The position numbers were made by a program, and so were the translations under genes. From NCBI GenBank assembly GCA_028673005.1, contig CM054120.1:57410057-57474056 (forward strand): a DNA stretch of 64,000 nt, written 5' to 3'. Under the pieces are notes generated by a model. That model was not told the origin of the DNA. It did not search any database and worked only from the letters and a program-made list of their open reading frames with translations. Positions 33,688 through 46,713 of this stretch are shown here, piece by piece. Positions within the stretch are counted from its first letter, which is position 1. Every line of letters begins with the position of its first letter. This DNA comes from Tanypteryx hageni (lineage: Eukaryota; Arthropoda; Insecta; Odonata; Petaluridae).

Positions 33688-36411
33688 ACTGTATCTAAAT
33701 TTTCTTTTGTATTCCAGCCATAAGGAAGTTTTTCTTGATAATTCTTTTCTGAATTGGCATTTTCATGAAAAATGAGCAATTTTGACATTTGGTCATATTG
33801 TTATCCATGAACTTGATTAAAATGTAGTATTTTATAAGCTTATGTAGTTTTTACTTTCCTGAGGATTATAGGACACATGAGAACCACTTCTTTCACTTTT
33901 GTATATTCAACTGTTTAATTAAAAAAGTTATTTAAAAATCATTTTATCTTCTATTAGTAATATCATATTAGTTTCAAAGTAATCTCAGTGCATTGAATTC
34001 CTTCAATTTTTTTATTTCCATTCCAAATTAATATTTGTATTTTCATTTTAAAAATTTAATATAGGAAATTTATCTTATTTGCTTTTAGGAGTCGTACATA
34101 GCTGGGTAGTATGACCTTTGGAAGTTCTAGCTCCCCGTCAGCGTATAGTGAAGGTATGTAGTTAATAAAAATGCATGTTGCACCTTCCCAGCTTAAGGAG
34201 AAAAATAGTACTGTATTTTAGGTCAGATTGCTCCTTCAAAAAATCTAATCTTTCTGATGAAGAATTTAATTTTCAAGATAGCTTATTATGTTATTTATAT
34301 TTATACATTCTCATAATTTAGTCTTGTTAAATAAAACTGGCAGTGCTTTTTTGGAAATTCCCTTAAAGTTAACAGGTTGAATGCTCTGGCAGAAAGTAGT
34401 TGACCTATGCATTGACTACCTGGAAACATGAAGCCTTTAACCCAGGAACACCACAAAAGCTTTCACGCGATTGTTGGCTCCAAGACAGGTTTAAAAATTA
34501 CATTTGGCAGTCAATTTGTTAAATTAATATGTAGGAGCTCAAAACCCTCTTTCTAGGTCTTTTTCGTTTTGTCCTATATGCGGATTTTTTAGTTCATTTA
34601 TGTTTATAGCCTCTTAATGAAAAATGGTCAAGTTTAATATGCCTTTTTAATAAATGTTGCAGAAATTGGACAGATTTTCTTATTTTTCAAGTTGACCAGA
34701 AAAGCAACAAAGAAATTTCATGGTACTTTGCTGTGGTTCATTGAATTTAATTTTCATGAAAACCCATTTGAACATATAAATGTTAGTTATAGTTATGTAT
34801 TCTTTTACCCTTCTTCCTTTACTAATGCTTTCCAATCAAGGATACTATTAGTTGATAATCTTGTATAAGCAACAAGTCTTGTCTCTGAACCAGCATAAAA
34901 CTGGGTAATATGTTAGCACATAGATTATTGTTAATGTCTGAATCTAATAGACAGGAGTTTTACTTGTGATTCTATTTTCCTTCTTAAAAATGTATGAATG
35001 GTCTTCATCAGATAAAAGGATATATGAAGTGATAAATTTTATTTTCGTCATTAAGTTGTGCTCATGAAAATTCGATCAATGAATAATTTTTGCATGAAAA
35101 TGATGATACTTTGATGCAAGGTGGGTTTTCTGGGTCGGTTTTGGCATTTGGTCCTATATTAGTGAATATTCTTTTTTGTTGACAATTTCCATTTTCTTTT
35201 AGTTTTCTGCTTTAATGTTTTATCAAGTATTTTTTCACTGAGCATATAAATTCTTTTCTGAGGATGTTACCTTCTAGAGTAATTGTTAACTGTTCAAATT
35301 TTATTATGATTAGTTATATTGAAAGTTATTATTATGTTCCATGAACTTAAATACTAGATACTTCATTTAATGTTTTCACTTAAAATTTTGCATAATGTTT
35401 TGTGCTTAGCATTTTGCATGCGTTTTAACTAATATTGTTCTGAAATACCTGCTTTTGCAGTTGATTTTCGATGAAGATATTTATTATGGCAAATAAATAA
35501 TAAAGGAATTTCAGTACATATTTTTTCTTTATCCCTGCCAGCTAGGCATTTAAATAACAAAAGGACCACCATTTGTCACAGTCATTTGGTTAAATCTGAA
35601 AAAAAACAAACATTTCATTGTGTAGAATCACACAGTTTTGGTAATATATGAAGGTCTGTCATGCAAGCTTTATTACATGTTAAATGTAAAAGTTTTTAAA
35701 AATTACCTTCATTCATGATTTCATAGAAGATTGGTGTTTTTAGCACTTCATTATGCCAGCAATACATTTGAGTGTCTGGTTTCTTAATGATACTTTACAG
35801 CAAAAGAAGAGCTAAAAGAACTTATTTGTGCTGAAGTCATTGGTTTACATATAAAAACTCAAAATCACTTATTTAGCATAACAGTATCAATATACTGCAC
35901 AGTGCAATGGTTTGCTTTAATCACAAACATGTCAACCAAAACTTCTTTGAAAAAGTAACTCTTAAAGTCTATGGTTTTGTTTATATTGTTGATGAAAATT
36001 AAAATTCCTATCATTCTTCTAAAAAAATGATGATTGTTGACTTTTCATATTTTTCTCCATCAATCATCTTTAGGTCTCTCAATTTTTGACTAATTGTGAC
36101 ATCTTCATCCTTACTTGCCTCAATATCACTGAAGGATAAATAATCTTCACTGTCATGGATGTTACCTAATCAATATTCCCTTTCACTTCTAATTTCAATA
36201 ATAATTTCATGATTGAAGACGTAACATCTTAAAATCATAATCTCTATGGCACAAGTCTCCCAATTACATCCTGTGGGGCATATCCCACCTATGTGGGGAT
36301 TTCACCTGGCCCGTCTTACCTGAACTTCTAAGACATACAAATTTGTATATTTGTCCACAGGAAGTGTCATTAGAAAATCTAAATGATTTTTTCTAGTACT
36401 TCAATGCAATA
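33688..36411. other. 2.7 kb AT-rich DNA, nothing recognised
   Basis: No coding domain, tRNA or repeat terminus was identified. The sequence has the look of long intronic or intergenic arthropod DNA. Confidence 0.5.
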
Positions 36412-37533
36412 TACTGTATTTTTTGGCATATAAGATGCATCAGGGTATATGGCGCACCCCGGTTTTAAAAAAGATTTTTCAGGAAAAAAAGTATTTTGGT
36501 TCACCAAGGACTTTAGGAAGGGCCGCATCATGTATTATTTCCACCCCTGATTAAGTTCATATCTTGCAACATTTACTGAAAATATTATGGTGAGATAGCA
36601 GTTAAATATAATATTTTAGATAAACTTAATTTGTAAAATAAATGGGGATGATCTAAAACATAAATAATTGCTTCAAGACTGGTATAGCTAAATTTGACCT
36701 GTGTGAACTCTGCAGTCATATTAATTAAGCTGTTGGAGTGCACTATACTTAATGCAAAATGATATTTTAATTAATTGGATAAATAACAAATGGGATGCAT
36801 GTTTAATAATGATACATAAGTTCAACTAGTGCTTTTTCTTCTGCAACTCTTTTTGCCTCGTACATACCGATTTTTATCGGTATAGCAATACCAAACTTCT
36901 TCTTTTCTACTATCCATCACTTTCTCCTCTAGTTGTGGCCATTTAAGACCAACCTTATGAATACTATGTTTCTCTTATTCTGTCAGCTTCAGTTTTTCCT
37001 CGTTTACTCCATTCATGGAACATTTTTTCTTTGGGATGTGGACCAAAATGACATGCTGCTGCTTGGTTTTCATGTGTTTTTGCATATTGAATCACCTGAA
37101 GCTTATAGGTAATAGTTTAGGCATATCTTTTCATTCTTGTAGCCATTGCGATCTCAAAGTATGTAACATTATTTATCCACAAATTCTACTGATCCGTGGC
37201 ATTAATTGCACTATTCAATGGGCTTATTAGGAACTAAAGCATCGCAAACACACAGAAATTGTAATCACTGTGAGTGGACATGTATTAAAGCACAATAATG
37301 AAAATGCGTCATTGGAATGCACATTGCATAGGGTATTACTGAATGTGTTAACAGTTTTTTCACCAATAATTAGTGATAATGTTTTATGTTTATGGTGATG
37401 AATGACTGCCAATTATTCCATTTTGAGGATGAGTGTGTTCATTAGTGTCAGTAAACCTTCGGCGTATAAGATGCAGGCTGATTTTGGGAGTGATTTTCTG
37501 GAAAAAGTGTCTTATATGGTGAAAAATATGGTA
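36412..37533 (-). mobile_element. Pogo/Tigger-type DNA transposon relic (1.1 kb)
   Basis: Left end TACTGTATTTTTTGGCATAT and right end on the minus strand GTACCATATTTTTCACCATA are imperfect inverted repeats, each continuing into ATAAGANNCA. Inside, on the minus strand, is the DNA-binding part of a pogo-type transposase. The catalytic part is absent. Confidence 0.65.
36838..37180 (-). pseudogene. Pogo-type transposase DNA-binding domain relic
   Basis: The minus strand reads ITYKLQVIQYAKTHENQAAA then CHFGPHPKEKMFHEWSKRGK, the N-terminal psq/CENP-B-like helix-turn-helix of pogo/Tigger transposases. After a stop (TAG near 36966) and a frame change comes KVGLKWPQLEEKVMDSRK, which matches the W-P-LEE-L block that opens the second helix-turn-helix. 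Downstream the frame is lost and no DDE region remains. Confidence 0.7.
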
Positions 37534-39176
37534 CTTTTAATATAAATGTGACTCATTAAACAATAAAAAATTCTCATCTAGCTCTTTCAACTCCACACAC
37601 AGCCTGATCAGTCATTTGAGAGCTATTATGTGGCCTATGCAGTGGTATATAAAGCCTCTTATGGACCTTTTTAATAAAAGGTTTGGTGACCCCTACTCCA
37701 CAGTATAGTATGTTAAAAAGCATTTTACTGCAATGGGACACAATTGATAAAACCTGTCTTGGGTATTAAACATCCAGTTATACTACTATTTGTTGGTATG
37801 TTGTTTGTAAATAACATACGTAATAAACGATTTTAGGCATCATTTCTCACATATGTTTACTGTGTGTAGTAAACTAGGAAGAAAGAAAGTTTTTAGCTGT
37901 ACCAATGAAATTATTTCGGTAAAGGTCTTTTATATTTTTTTAAGTTAATATGGGAGGCAAAAGTGAAGAGATGAAAAATGAGTTGGTTAAATATCATTGC
38001 TTAAAAATTAAATTACGTGGTCTCTCAAGAGAATGTAGAACGTTACATAAATTAGCATTATATCCATGGCCATGCCATACTGATGGATGGGGCAGCTCAG
38101 TGACCAACTCAGATGCCTCTCGAAAGAGGTTCCAAAATAAAAATTTATTTCCATATATATCCATAATTTTTCAACATTTTTAGAATACCAACCAACAAAG
38201 TTGCAATGAATCATCTTTTAAGTGTTTATAACAAATTGACCTTGGGCTACATAGTAGTCTTATTGTAGCAGAATTCTTCGGTGTGTATACAAGAGGCAGA
38301 GAAACCAGAACACTAATATTAACATTCTTGTATATAGTGTAACAAGGAATGTACAACAGCTTATTTTTTAATTTTATTTGACTACACTATACCCACTCTC
38401 TGTGTTTATTTATATTAAAAACTCGGGTAATTTTCATTTTACTTCTACTTTTCATTTTTGACAACTGGCGTGCATTAAGAAAAAAAATTTAAAAGAGCAT
38501 CATATTTTATCTCACCTCAGGTGGCAAACTGTCTGGGTACAGCCCTGATTTTTTCTCAACCTCTGTGGCTATGCCTTTTTTTTCATATTGAACAAATATC
38601 AGGTATTAGTGACTCGTAGAAATTCTGCAGCTTAGAAAATGCCCGAGAATCAACTTGGAAATATTCACGTACCATTGTTTGTAGGAAATAGAGGTAAAAA
38701 TTCATTAGCACTTAAAGAACATGTTTCTGCATCCTGTCTGAAAAATATTGTATTAAAATTCAAAATATATTCTATTTAATCTATAAAAAGCTATTTTGTC
38801 ATGTTTGTATGCATATATTTTATTGTTTGTGTGCTATTGTCCTTCTTTGCACAATGCATGTCACTTTAATAATGACCTTAAAACTTGCTTCTGCATTACT
38901 GTTGGAACTACATATATTGCCTCTTGCTCTCTTCACATTTGTCTCTCAGATATTCATTGGTATTTCACTGTCAGCAAAGATAAAATGTAATTTTTTAACT
39001 AGTTTATCATTTTATGTTTCCCATATAATAATTGTTGAGGCTCAAAATGAAAAACACGCGTTATAAATCTTCCTGTTTCTAATTAATGCAGTATTTTACT
39101 TGATTCTGTCTGATTTCTTAAGTTACTTAGTTTCTTATTGAAAACACTTCTTACAAATGAAAACTAAACTCCTCGT
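37534..39176. other. AT-rich spacer; weak internal repeat at 37948-38040
   Basis: Sequence near 37950 (GGGAGGCAAAAGTGAAGAGA onward) resembles 43845-43925. Otherwise nothing is recognised. Confidence 0.35.
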
Positions 39177-39265
39177 CAGTGGCAGACTTGGAAATTTCCT
39201 TCCCCTAAGGCAAATTATTTTTGGCCCCCTTTATGGCACTTTTTTCCTAAAAATTCACTCATCCA
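39177..39265. mobile_element. hAT-type terminus
   Basis: CAGTGGCAGACTTGGAAATT followed by a GGCAAATTATTTTTGGCCCC-type stretch is typical of ZMYM1-like hAT ends. No partner end is certain. Confidence 0.5.
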
Positions 39266-40523
39266 TTTTGCTTGTCTGTCCATATGCAGATCATAATAGT
39301 GCAATTCATTTTGTCTCAGTATCATTAATTTTCTTTTCATTCCCTTCATGAAGTCTCATTTATATGACCACCTTTAAGTCTCGCCACCTCTATGCCATTG
39401 GCCTACTTTGGCCTTATTGCAGGTCCACTAATACTCCTCATGCATTTCATGACATGTTATGTGGATGGTATTGGCCTGTTGAGAATTACTGACAGAACAT
39501 ATACTACATATATACCTATCTAAAACTAATAATATCATCAAATTCCATGTTTAACCTTGCGTATTAATGTAGAATATTCCAGTGTTAATAGGAGAAGCAT
39601 TTTTGTTGCGATCCATTTTGGTTATGGTGCTGCTTGTGACTGTCCCAAGGCAATTTTACTCAGTGGAAAAGCATTTAGAAAGCAATAAAAAATAAAATAA
39701 AATGCAGTAATCATGCATTTTGAGCAGCTAGAGATTTGTGACCATTATATAATTAATTATATCATGAAAATTCGTCTATATTTGTTTTGAGTTTTTATTT
39801 ATTCATAATCACTATGAGAATGCTATATACTGAGTAGATTTATTTTACAGGTGATTTCAGGTATTCTTCCCTGCCAACAGATTACACTTAATATATTTAG
39901 TGTTCTACTCAGAGGAAGGAGGGAATTGAAATACCTTGGAGGAAATAAACATCTCAACAGTGCTCTCTCTAAATGAATGGGTCAAAAGTTCCTAAATGGT
40001 GGACAACCTTTGTTGCAGTTCCAACAACAACAATATTTGAATTTGCTTTGTTTTCAATTTTAGCGAATCCAAGTTGATGAATTGATTCTCTGTTATCAAA
40101 AGTTATTAAAAATTGTATACACTGTAAAATATTTTTATTATTCCTTTACCTTAAATAGCTATAGAAATTTTATGTTAAATAAATCATAAGCTATTAGATG
40201 TGTAATCACAAACTATCTATAGTTTTGCAAAGAATTTAATTTGTTAAAAGAAACATGGAATGATTAATAATAAGAATGAACTGTATACCTTTATATAGAG
40301 ACATTTTTAACCTAAGTGGACTATGGAATTAAATCATAATAATAAATTCCAAAAAGTGAGGGTGAAGAAATCCTCCCTTATAGAATCATTCCATCTAATT
40401 TTAAAGAATTGTTCTGATGATATGAGGAAATGAGAGAAATTTTGAACTTTGCATTCCTGTGTTGTGTTGAAATTGACATAGCTTTTGATTGCTTGAGATC
40501 CTATTGTTATGCTTATTATGTTA
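39266..40523. other. AT-rich spacer, nothing recognised
   Basis: No feature is supported between the hAT end and the Tigger-like element. Confidence 0.5.
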
Positions 40524-42759
40524 GAGTCAAACTCGTTTATAACGAGCACGGTTGTAACAAGTTCACGGCTATAGTGAGCAAATGCTACCTCCAAGATAAG
40601 TTTACAAGCATTTACATACAAATATTTCACGTATATAATGAGCACGCTTCACGGATATATCGAGCAAACTTTGACCACTTCTCACTGTCTCAAACGCGGC
40701 GGCGGTCAGCCCCTTCAATCCTCATAGTGACTCAAAATATGTGTTCTCGAGTCTAGCCTCTACACCCTATCCCTCGGGGAGGTTAAAGACCGCGGCATTG
40801 TTGTTAAAAAATAATCCTTTTGTCCAAACCAAGAATTCCCAACTTGCAGGTACAGTGGCACTCGCAGAGATCCATTGTCCTCTCCTCCCAACCCCAGCTC
40901 TTTTACAGCCAGGAGGTTGTGTTTGGAAGGGGGTAAGGGCATGTACAATGGCGCCCACCCCCGTCGCTCAGCCAAATGCACCCAACACCCTTTCCCACAT
41001 AAAGATGGGAAATCCCACGTTTAATCCGTCTCCTCATTAACTCTTCCTGGAATTGGTATGCTCACAGTTTGCAAAGAAAGTTCGTAGCGTTGATCACAAA
41101 AATCAGTTGAGATTTTGCCCTTGAACGAGTAACATGTCCGTACATAAAAGGAAGTGTTTGTCTATTCGTGAAAAGGTTGATATTATTCGAGAGTTAGAAC
41201 GTGGTAAAATGTTGAAGTGTGTAAAAAATTTAATTTATCGTTGTCTACGGTTTCAACCTTATGGCAAAACAAAGAAGCGATTTTATCTGCACTAGAGAAC
41301 AACCTAACAATGAACAAGAAAATGAGGAAGTGTGACTTGGGTACTGTTGATCAAGCACTTCTGGAGTGGTTTAAGAGGCAGAGAAATGCTGGTTTCCCCA
41401 TCAAGGTACAGGCAGATAAATTTGCAAAACAGTTAAGACATGAGAACTTCACATGCAATAACATTGTTTATGCGAAAGGCCCTGTCAGCAGATTCAAAAA
41501 CGGCAAGTGAATGGGTGAAAAGTGTTTGGGAGGAGTGTCGAAAAGGTTACAGAGAAGAAGACATCTACAATGCCGACGAAACTGGACTGTTTTACAACAT
41601 GATGCCTGATGCAACGTTTAAATTCAAAGGTGACAAATGTGTTGGTGGCAAAAGACCTAATAATCGTTTAACAGTTTTAATGTGCGCAAACATGAATGGG
41701 ACTGACAAAAAAAAAACTTTTTGTTATTGGTAAGTCACAAAAACCATGTTGTTTCAAAAATGTAAAGAAGCTTCCCGTTGAATATGCAGCTAATAAAAAG
41801 GCATGGATGACTTCCAATATTTTTCAGAAATATGTAAGTCAGTGGAACAACGAGTTACGGAGGAAAAATAAAAACATTCTACTCCTTGTCGATAACTGTC
41901 CTGCGCACCCACATATGCAGGAGTTATCCAATGTAAAACTGGTGTTTTGCCTCCAAATGCGACTTCTATTTTGCAGCCAATGGACATGGGGATAATTTAA
42001 AGTTTTAAATGCCATTTCAAGTGATTTTTTGTTCTATAGTTGATTGAAAGTAGGGAAAGAGGTTTAGATGGCAACGAGTCTGTATTGGATGCAATTCATT
42101 TGATGACAGATGCATGTTTCAACTACAACGATCATAAACAGTTTTCGAAAGTCTGGTTTAATATCGGGAGAATTTTCGATTGATAACCATAACGTTGATG
42201 AAGATCAGAATGGCCTAAAGAAAATGACATTGACAATTTTGTTCATGTTGATGATGATTTGATTACCAGTGGAATTCCTATGGAGAGTGAAATGATAGAG
42301 ATAGTATAAAGCACAGCAGACAGTGATGAAGACAATGTTGAATGTGTCGAAAACACAATCCATACTCAGGATGCCGTGGAAACATTAAATGATTTTTTTG
42401 AAAACATTGACATTTCCGATGGTTTTTTTAGTGCACTAAGTGTAATAAGAGGAAACTTCAAAGTGAAATCTATGAAACAGGCTACTATTCAAAGTTATTT
42501 TTGTAAAAAGGGGAGTGATTAAGGATACAGCTGTGAGTAAATTTTATATGTACGTATGTTTACTTTAAATTTTCTAGTTTATTCTCATTTTTAGGTTTTT
42601 TCATAAATTTACTAAATAACCTTTCTGTTTATATATTCACTTTTACTTCATATGTCTTATTTCACCATACGCATGCATGCTTTTGCCTTCACGGATATTA
42701 AGTTTATAACGAGCAAAACTGAACGGTCCCGTGGCGTTCGTTATAGCCGAGTTTGACTG
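40524..42759 (+). mobile_element. Tigger/Jerky-type (pogo group) DNA transposon, 2.2 kb
   Basis: Termini GAGTCAAACTCGTTTATAAC (left) and CAGTCAAACTCGGCTATAAC (right, minus strand) match at 17 of 20 bases. TA duplications sit at 40522-40523 and 42760-42761. Sub-terminal variants of TATAACGAGCA recur (40541, 40571, 40635, 40654 and again at 42700-42715), probable transposase binding repeats. The element is near full length, with a transposase relic inside. Confidence 0.9.
41134..42520 (+). pseudogene. Tigger/Jerky-type transposase, frameshifted
   Basis: The likely start ATG at 41134 gives MSVHKRKCLSIREKVDIIRE (psq-like helix-turn-helix). A frameshift near 41210 leads to KKFNLSLSTVSTLWQNKEAI and the CENP-B helix-turn-helix (QALLEWFKRQRNAGFPIKVQ), then another frameshift with a small deletion near 41500. 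The catalytic domain follows: YNADETGLFY (first Asp), KRPNNRLTVLMCANMNGT, LPVEYAANKKAWMTS, ILLLVDNCPAHP (second Asp) and, after a frame change, PMDMGIIK (third Asp). A shift at the A-run 41708-41717 and several later stops (from 42041) break the C-terminal part. All three catalytic aspartates survive as codons, so inactivation is by frame damage. Confidence 0.88.
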
Positions 42760-42835
42760 TAGTTACCTGAAAAGAGGTGAACTCCTCCTAAAACATTAAC
42801 AATAAAATTTCACCAGTGCCAATAATACCCTAAGG

Positions 42836-43161
42836 CAGTGTTGCCCAAACTTTTCTAATGGTGAGCCACATCAGTGGTTGTGAATCCCTTGGCGGGCCCC
42901 ATTGGAAGTTGCCAATTCTTCCGTGGGCCGGATTGAGTTTAAATCGGAAGTTTTCTATATATTCTGAGGTGCCATATAAGTGAAACTCAAGTATAAATAA
43001 GGTTTTCATGGCTAACATTTCATTATTTAAAAGTTTTATTATAAAAATGTATGAATTTGTGTTAAATTTTTTTAATTGCTTTTTTGCCATAGCTTCGCAG
43101 GCCACACAAAAACCCTTTGTGGGCTGCATTTGGCCCATGGGCCGTAGTTTGGGTGCCCTTG
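42836..43161. mobile_element. hAT MITE (326 bp) with 8-bp target duplication
   Basis: Left end CAGTGTTGCCCAAACTTTTC; right end (minus) CAAGGGCACCCAAACTACGG. It is flanked by CCCTAAGG (42828-42835) and CCATAAGG (43162-43169), a 7/8 match. The core contains GGGCCGGAT and GGGCCGCA-like strings usual in this repeat type. Confidence 0.8.
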
Positions 43162-43169
43162 CCATAAGG

Positions 43170-45035
43170 AATTCAAAATACTTTCTTCATTTGAATTGCA
43201 TACAGCAGTTATTCTATATTTTAGGACGTTCACTTTGATAATGCTGATTTTTATGGTGCAGCTACTTGGCAACTTGATATAAAAACATTAGATTTACTTA
43301 GTATATACTTATATTAGATGAATCTTGGCTTTCCAAATGTTAAAATAGAAAAAAAACTTATATTCAGATAATTGCAGTATGTATACTAAGCGTTTTACTG
43401 CCAAGCCTAGAGCTGTATACCATGCTAGAAATGCCTGACTGACTTTTCTAATAATATAATCAATTGGTAATTTATACATATTAAAGCTATTTTTGAAGCT
43501 AAGGGGTTGAAAACATTGAGAATCATTCAGAATAAATGATTAATCAATCTGTCACCAAAAAAGAAGTTGGGTGAAAACAAAAAAGTCCACATTGGGTAGG
43601 CTAAATCGGCTTGTGGCAGTCTTAGCATGGTGTGCTGATTCAGCTCACTGGCAGCAAAAGGGTAAATCAACATGATACCTGTCTCTAATTGGTATTGAAA
43701 TTTATCAGTATCATTGATATTAACATTTTCGATTTTAACTTATCAATTCTCTGTAAAAAAAAGTTTAATTAATCCTATATGATAAGAAATAATAATGAAA
43801 ATGTTCATATTATGGTCATTTGTATATTTTGTTGGAAGGTTGTGTGGGAGGGCAAATTTGAAGAGATGAAATAATAATCAACTGAAAATGAAAATGAATG
43901 CCTGTGATGCCTCAAGAGAATTCATGCCATGTTTCAAAGGAGTATTGTTGGATAAAAATATCCCTTCAGCTTTAAATTTCTGGCTGTGGTTTACAACTTT
44001 TGTTTTATAAAAGGTTTGTGATTATAGACAAAACCAGGCTCTCCAAATGATCCATTTATTCACAGATTTTTTCATAATTCTCTCCTTTTCTAGCGATTCA
44101 AATGTTGAAACCCTCCAGACAAACCAATATTCCATACACAACATTTCACCAACTTCTTCCTTAGCTCTTCATTCTTGCTTACATATTGAAATACATCTCT
44201 TTCATCTGCACCTAATGTTTGCTTTGGTTATTCATGGCCCGTTTTCATTTGAGAGTTATGCATCTCTTGTTATAATGTTTCTAAGATTTTTATGCCATTC
44301 AATTTCATTTAGTTGCTTACAATTCAAGTCCTCTTCTTTTTTGTCACTCAATAACCTTTGATTTTTCTACTTTTACTTCTATCCTATATGCTCTCATGTT
44401 ATTCAAAGGTGGGTATGAACGTTTAATTGCTTGAGAAACAATTTTGGGAACTATTTGTGGAAGAACCTTTGTTGCTGCCAAGTAATATATACATACTGAT
44501 TGGTCCCATACATCAAACTTTCAGACTTTCTCTCCCCCAACTTTGGCCATCATTTCTTTAATTAATAGTTTCTAGCTCTTTAATACTCCATTGCTATAAT
44601 TGAAAGTACACTTAATTTTCATTGTGTTTATGTTCTCCTTAAATAATTTTTAATGAAGTGAAGTTTTGAAAAAGAAAATTCTTAACTTGATGCATTAGTG
44701 GGAATTATTAGTAACGATGTAATTATCGTAAAATCTTTGATGAAAAAAATTTTTTCTTTCATTATAATCCAAGAAGTAAAAACGATAATAATTTTGCTAG
44801 CAATCAACACAGTTCACAATAGGAACTATCTAGCTAAAATTAATAACACTGCTAAGTTTCGATGTGGCATCTATAGAGTTTAGAATAATTAATTGTTGAA
44901 ATAATAAATTGTTGGAGAGAAAAGCAGTTGGAATCTTGAGGATATTACGATGAGCATTTGCTTAAAATATGAAAACAGGATGTTTTACTAAAATAAGTTT
45001 GGTTAGAGAGTTGAATATAAGTTGCCTTTGGCAAG
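43170..45035. other. AT-rich spacer, nothing recognised
   Basis: Contains the segment 43845-43925 that resembles 37948-38040. No gene is seen; the open frame 44047-44361 is T-rich and shows no domain. Confidence 0.45.
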
Positions 45036-45044
45036 AAAAAGTGA

Positions 45045-45115
45045 TAGGATTGAAAGGAGGAAAGCATTACAATTTTTCTCTATCCTGCTCTGTCTCTTTT
45101 TAAAAAATCAGCCAA
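45045..45115 (+). mobile_element. SINE tail fragment
   Basis: AATTTTTCTCTATCCTGCTCTGTCTC resembles the tail of the SINE at 33005-33125. No tRNA head is found here. Confidence 0.3.
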
Positions 45116-45894
45116 TGGAACTCATTCTATAACCTGATGATGCAATGGCAGGAAAAAATAAGCAGTCAATGAATCCTCGATTGGGTGAGGATTTTCTCAA
45201 TTGTCTTTATAACTCAAATGATTAAGTTAAGAATCTCAAAATTTATTAAACTATTGAGAGCCATAATTTTTTGTTTTTGCATATCAATTTATTCTTCATT
45301 TATGCGGTCAGTTACGAATATGCATTAACAGGTAGTGGACTAAACTCCCATAACATGTGGAAGCTCGAACAGTATAAGCATTCAGTGAAATTGCAGTACT
45401 TATTTTAGTTGCTAAGGCATTTATTTTTCGCAACTTTAATGAAATTCAATTACAATGAGATGATAGGTGAAGGATTTTCGAAGCTACTATGATAGAAAAA
45501 ATTTCTTTTTTTGAAAATTATACTTGCAATAACATACGATGTTGTTTTAAAAGGTGATGGCTGGGAAATTGTACCATCTTGATTATAAAGACAAACGTTG
45601 CTATATAGCGTTAGGGAATCCCACCGTAACATCTTACTTCAAATATTATCATGGCCAATTATTTTTATTATGGTTTTTGGTCTAACTATTTTTTTCCTCT
45701 CCGAGTCCGGTAGAATTCAAATGAGCAATTGTAACTCAAATAATTACAACAATATTATTAAAATTGAATTGCAGCTAGTATAACATTATTTTTATGCTCC
45801 TTTGTTGCTCCCTTACTTAGTTATGCGTCATTCAAAAATAACTGCTTCATTCATTCATTTCTGAGACGAAAACTGAAGTGCCTTGGAATATTTG

Positions 45895-46126
45895 AACGAT
45901 GCCGGCATCTTTGAGGTTGGGCGAAGCTCGGATTTCGGAGCGAGGGGAGGCCCCTAGCTTTCGTCCGTGGCAACACCGCAGAGAGGTCGTAAATTTACTT
46001 ACGGTGAAGGAGCTAGTGGAACGAAGGCCCCTGTGCCTAGAAGTGTGGTCGACTTAACAGTTCTCCATTATAACTAAAAGTGTAAAAGCCGCAGATGAGC
46101 ATGGAAATCAACTGCAGGATCAACAG
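45895..46126 (+). other. Candidate first exon of a host gene
   Basis: A GC-richer block (GGAGCGAGGGGAGGCCCC near 45938) is followed by ATG at 46095 and a better-placed ATG at 46101 (AGCATGG). It ends in a strong 5' splice site CAACAG/GTGTGAG at 46126/46127. The encoded start would be MSMEINCRIN. No second exon or gene family is recognised, so this rests on composition, start context and donor only. Confidence 0.25.
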
Positions 46127-46713
46127 GTGTGAGAAAACTCGTCTTAACTGACCTCATCCCCGCAACTACTGCGCATCTTACCCCTGCTCACCAGGAAATA
46201 GTGAGTAAAAAATTCAAACATTTCCACACTGCCTTTTGGAGAGAGTTGTTTATCCTATGTATTCGTTACTTGTTGGAAATCTGTTCCATGTTAAATGTTA
46301 ACTTGCGTATAATTTACTGACGCTCGAGGTATTGTGTGTACGTTGGAATGAAATTCCTCTCTATCACGAACATTAATTAACTTATGTATATATTCTGTCG
46401 TATTTATTATTCAGCATATCTTTAACGTTGTAGTTCATAACGCCACGAAGTAAATGGTGTGTTATCTTTTAAACTGTTAGTTAAGTGACTATTCTGTAAC
46501 ACCGATCGAGTGGTATTCTCTCCGTTTCTATGCGAGTTTTGGAAACAACTTCATTATTTTATTTTCTTTTGGTCTCAAAAATGTTTAATCATAATCTTTT
46601 GGGGAATAATAATTTATAATATTGCCACGTAAAATTTACCTAGTTTACAAAACTTTATACAGCCTTTCAAAACAGTTCGAATAAAAAAGTCGCAAGCAAA
46701 TATTATTGTAGAG

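Noticed and set aside
40741..41040. 99-codon ORF with Pro-rich sequence
   Set aside because: Lies in the 5' untranslated part of the Tigger/Jerky element and has no domain.
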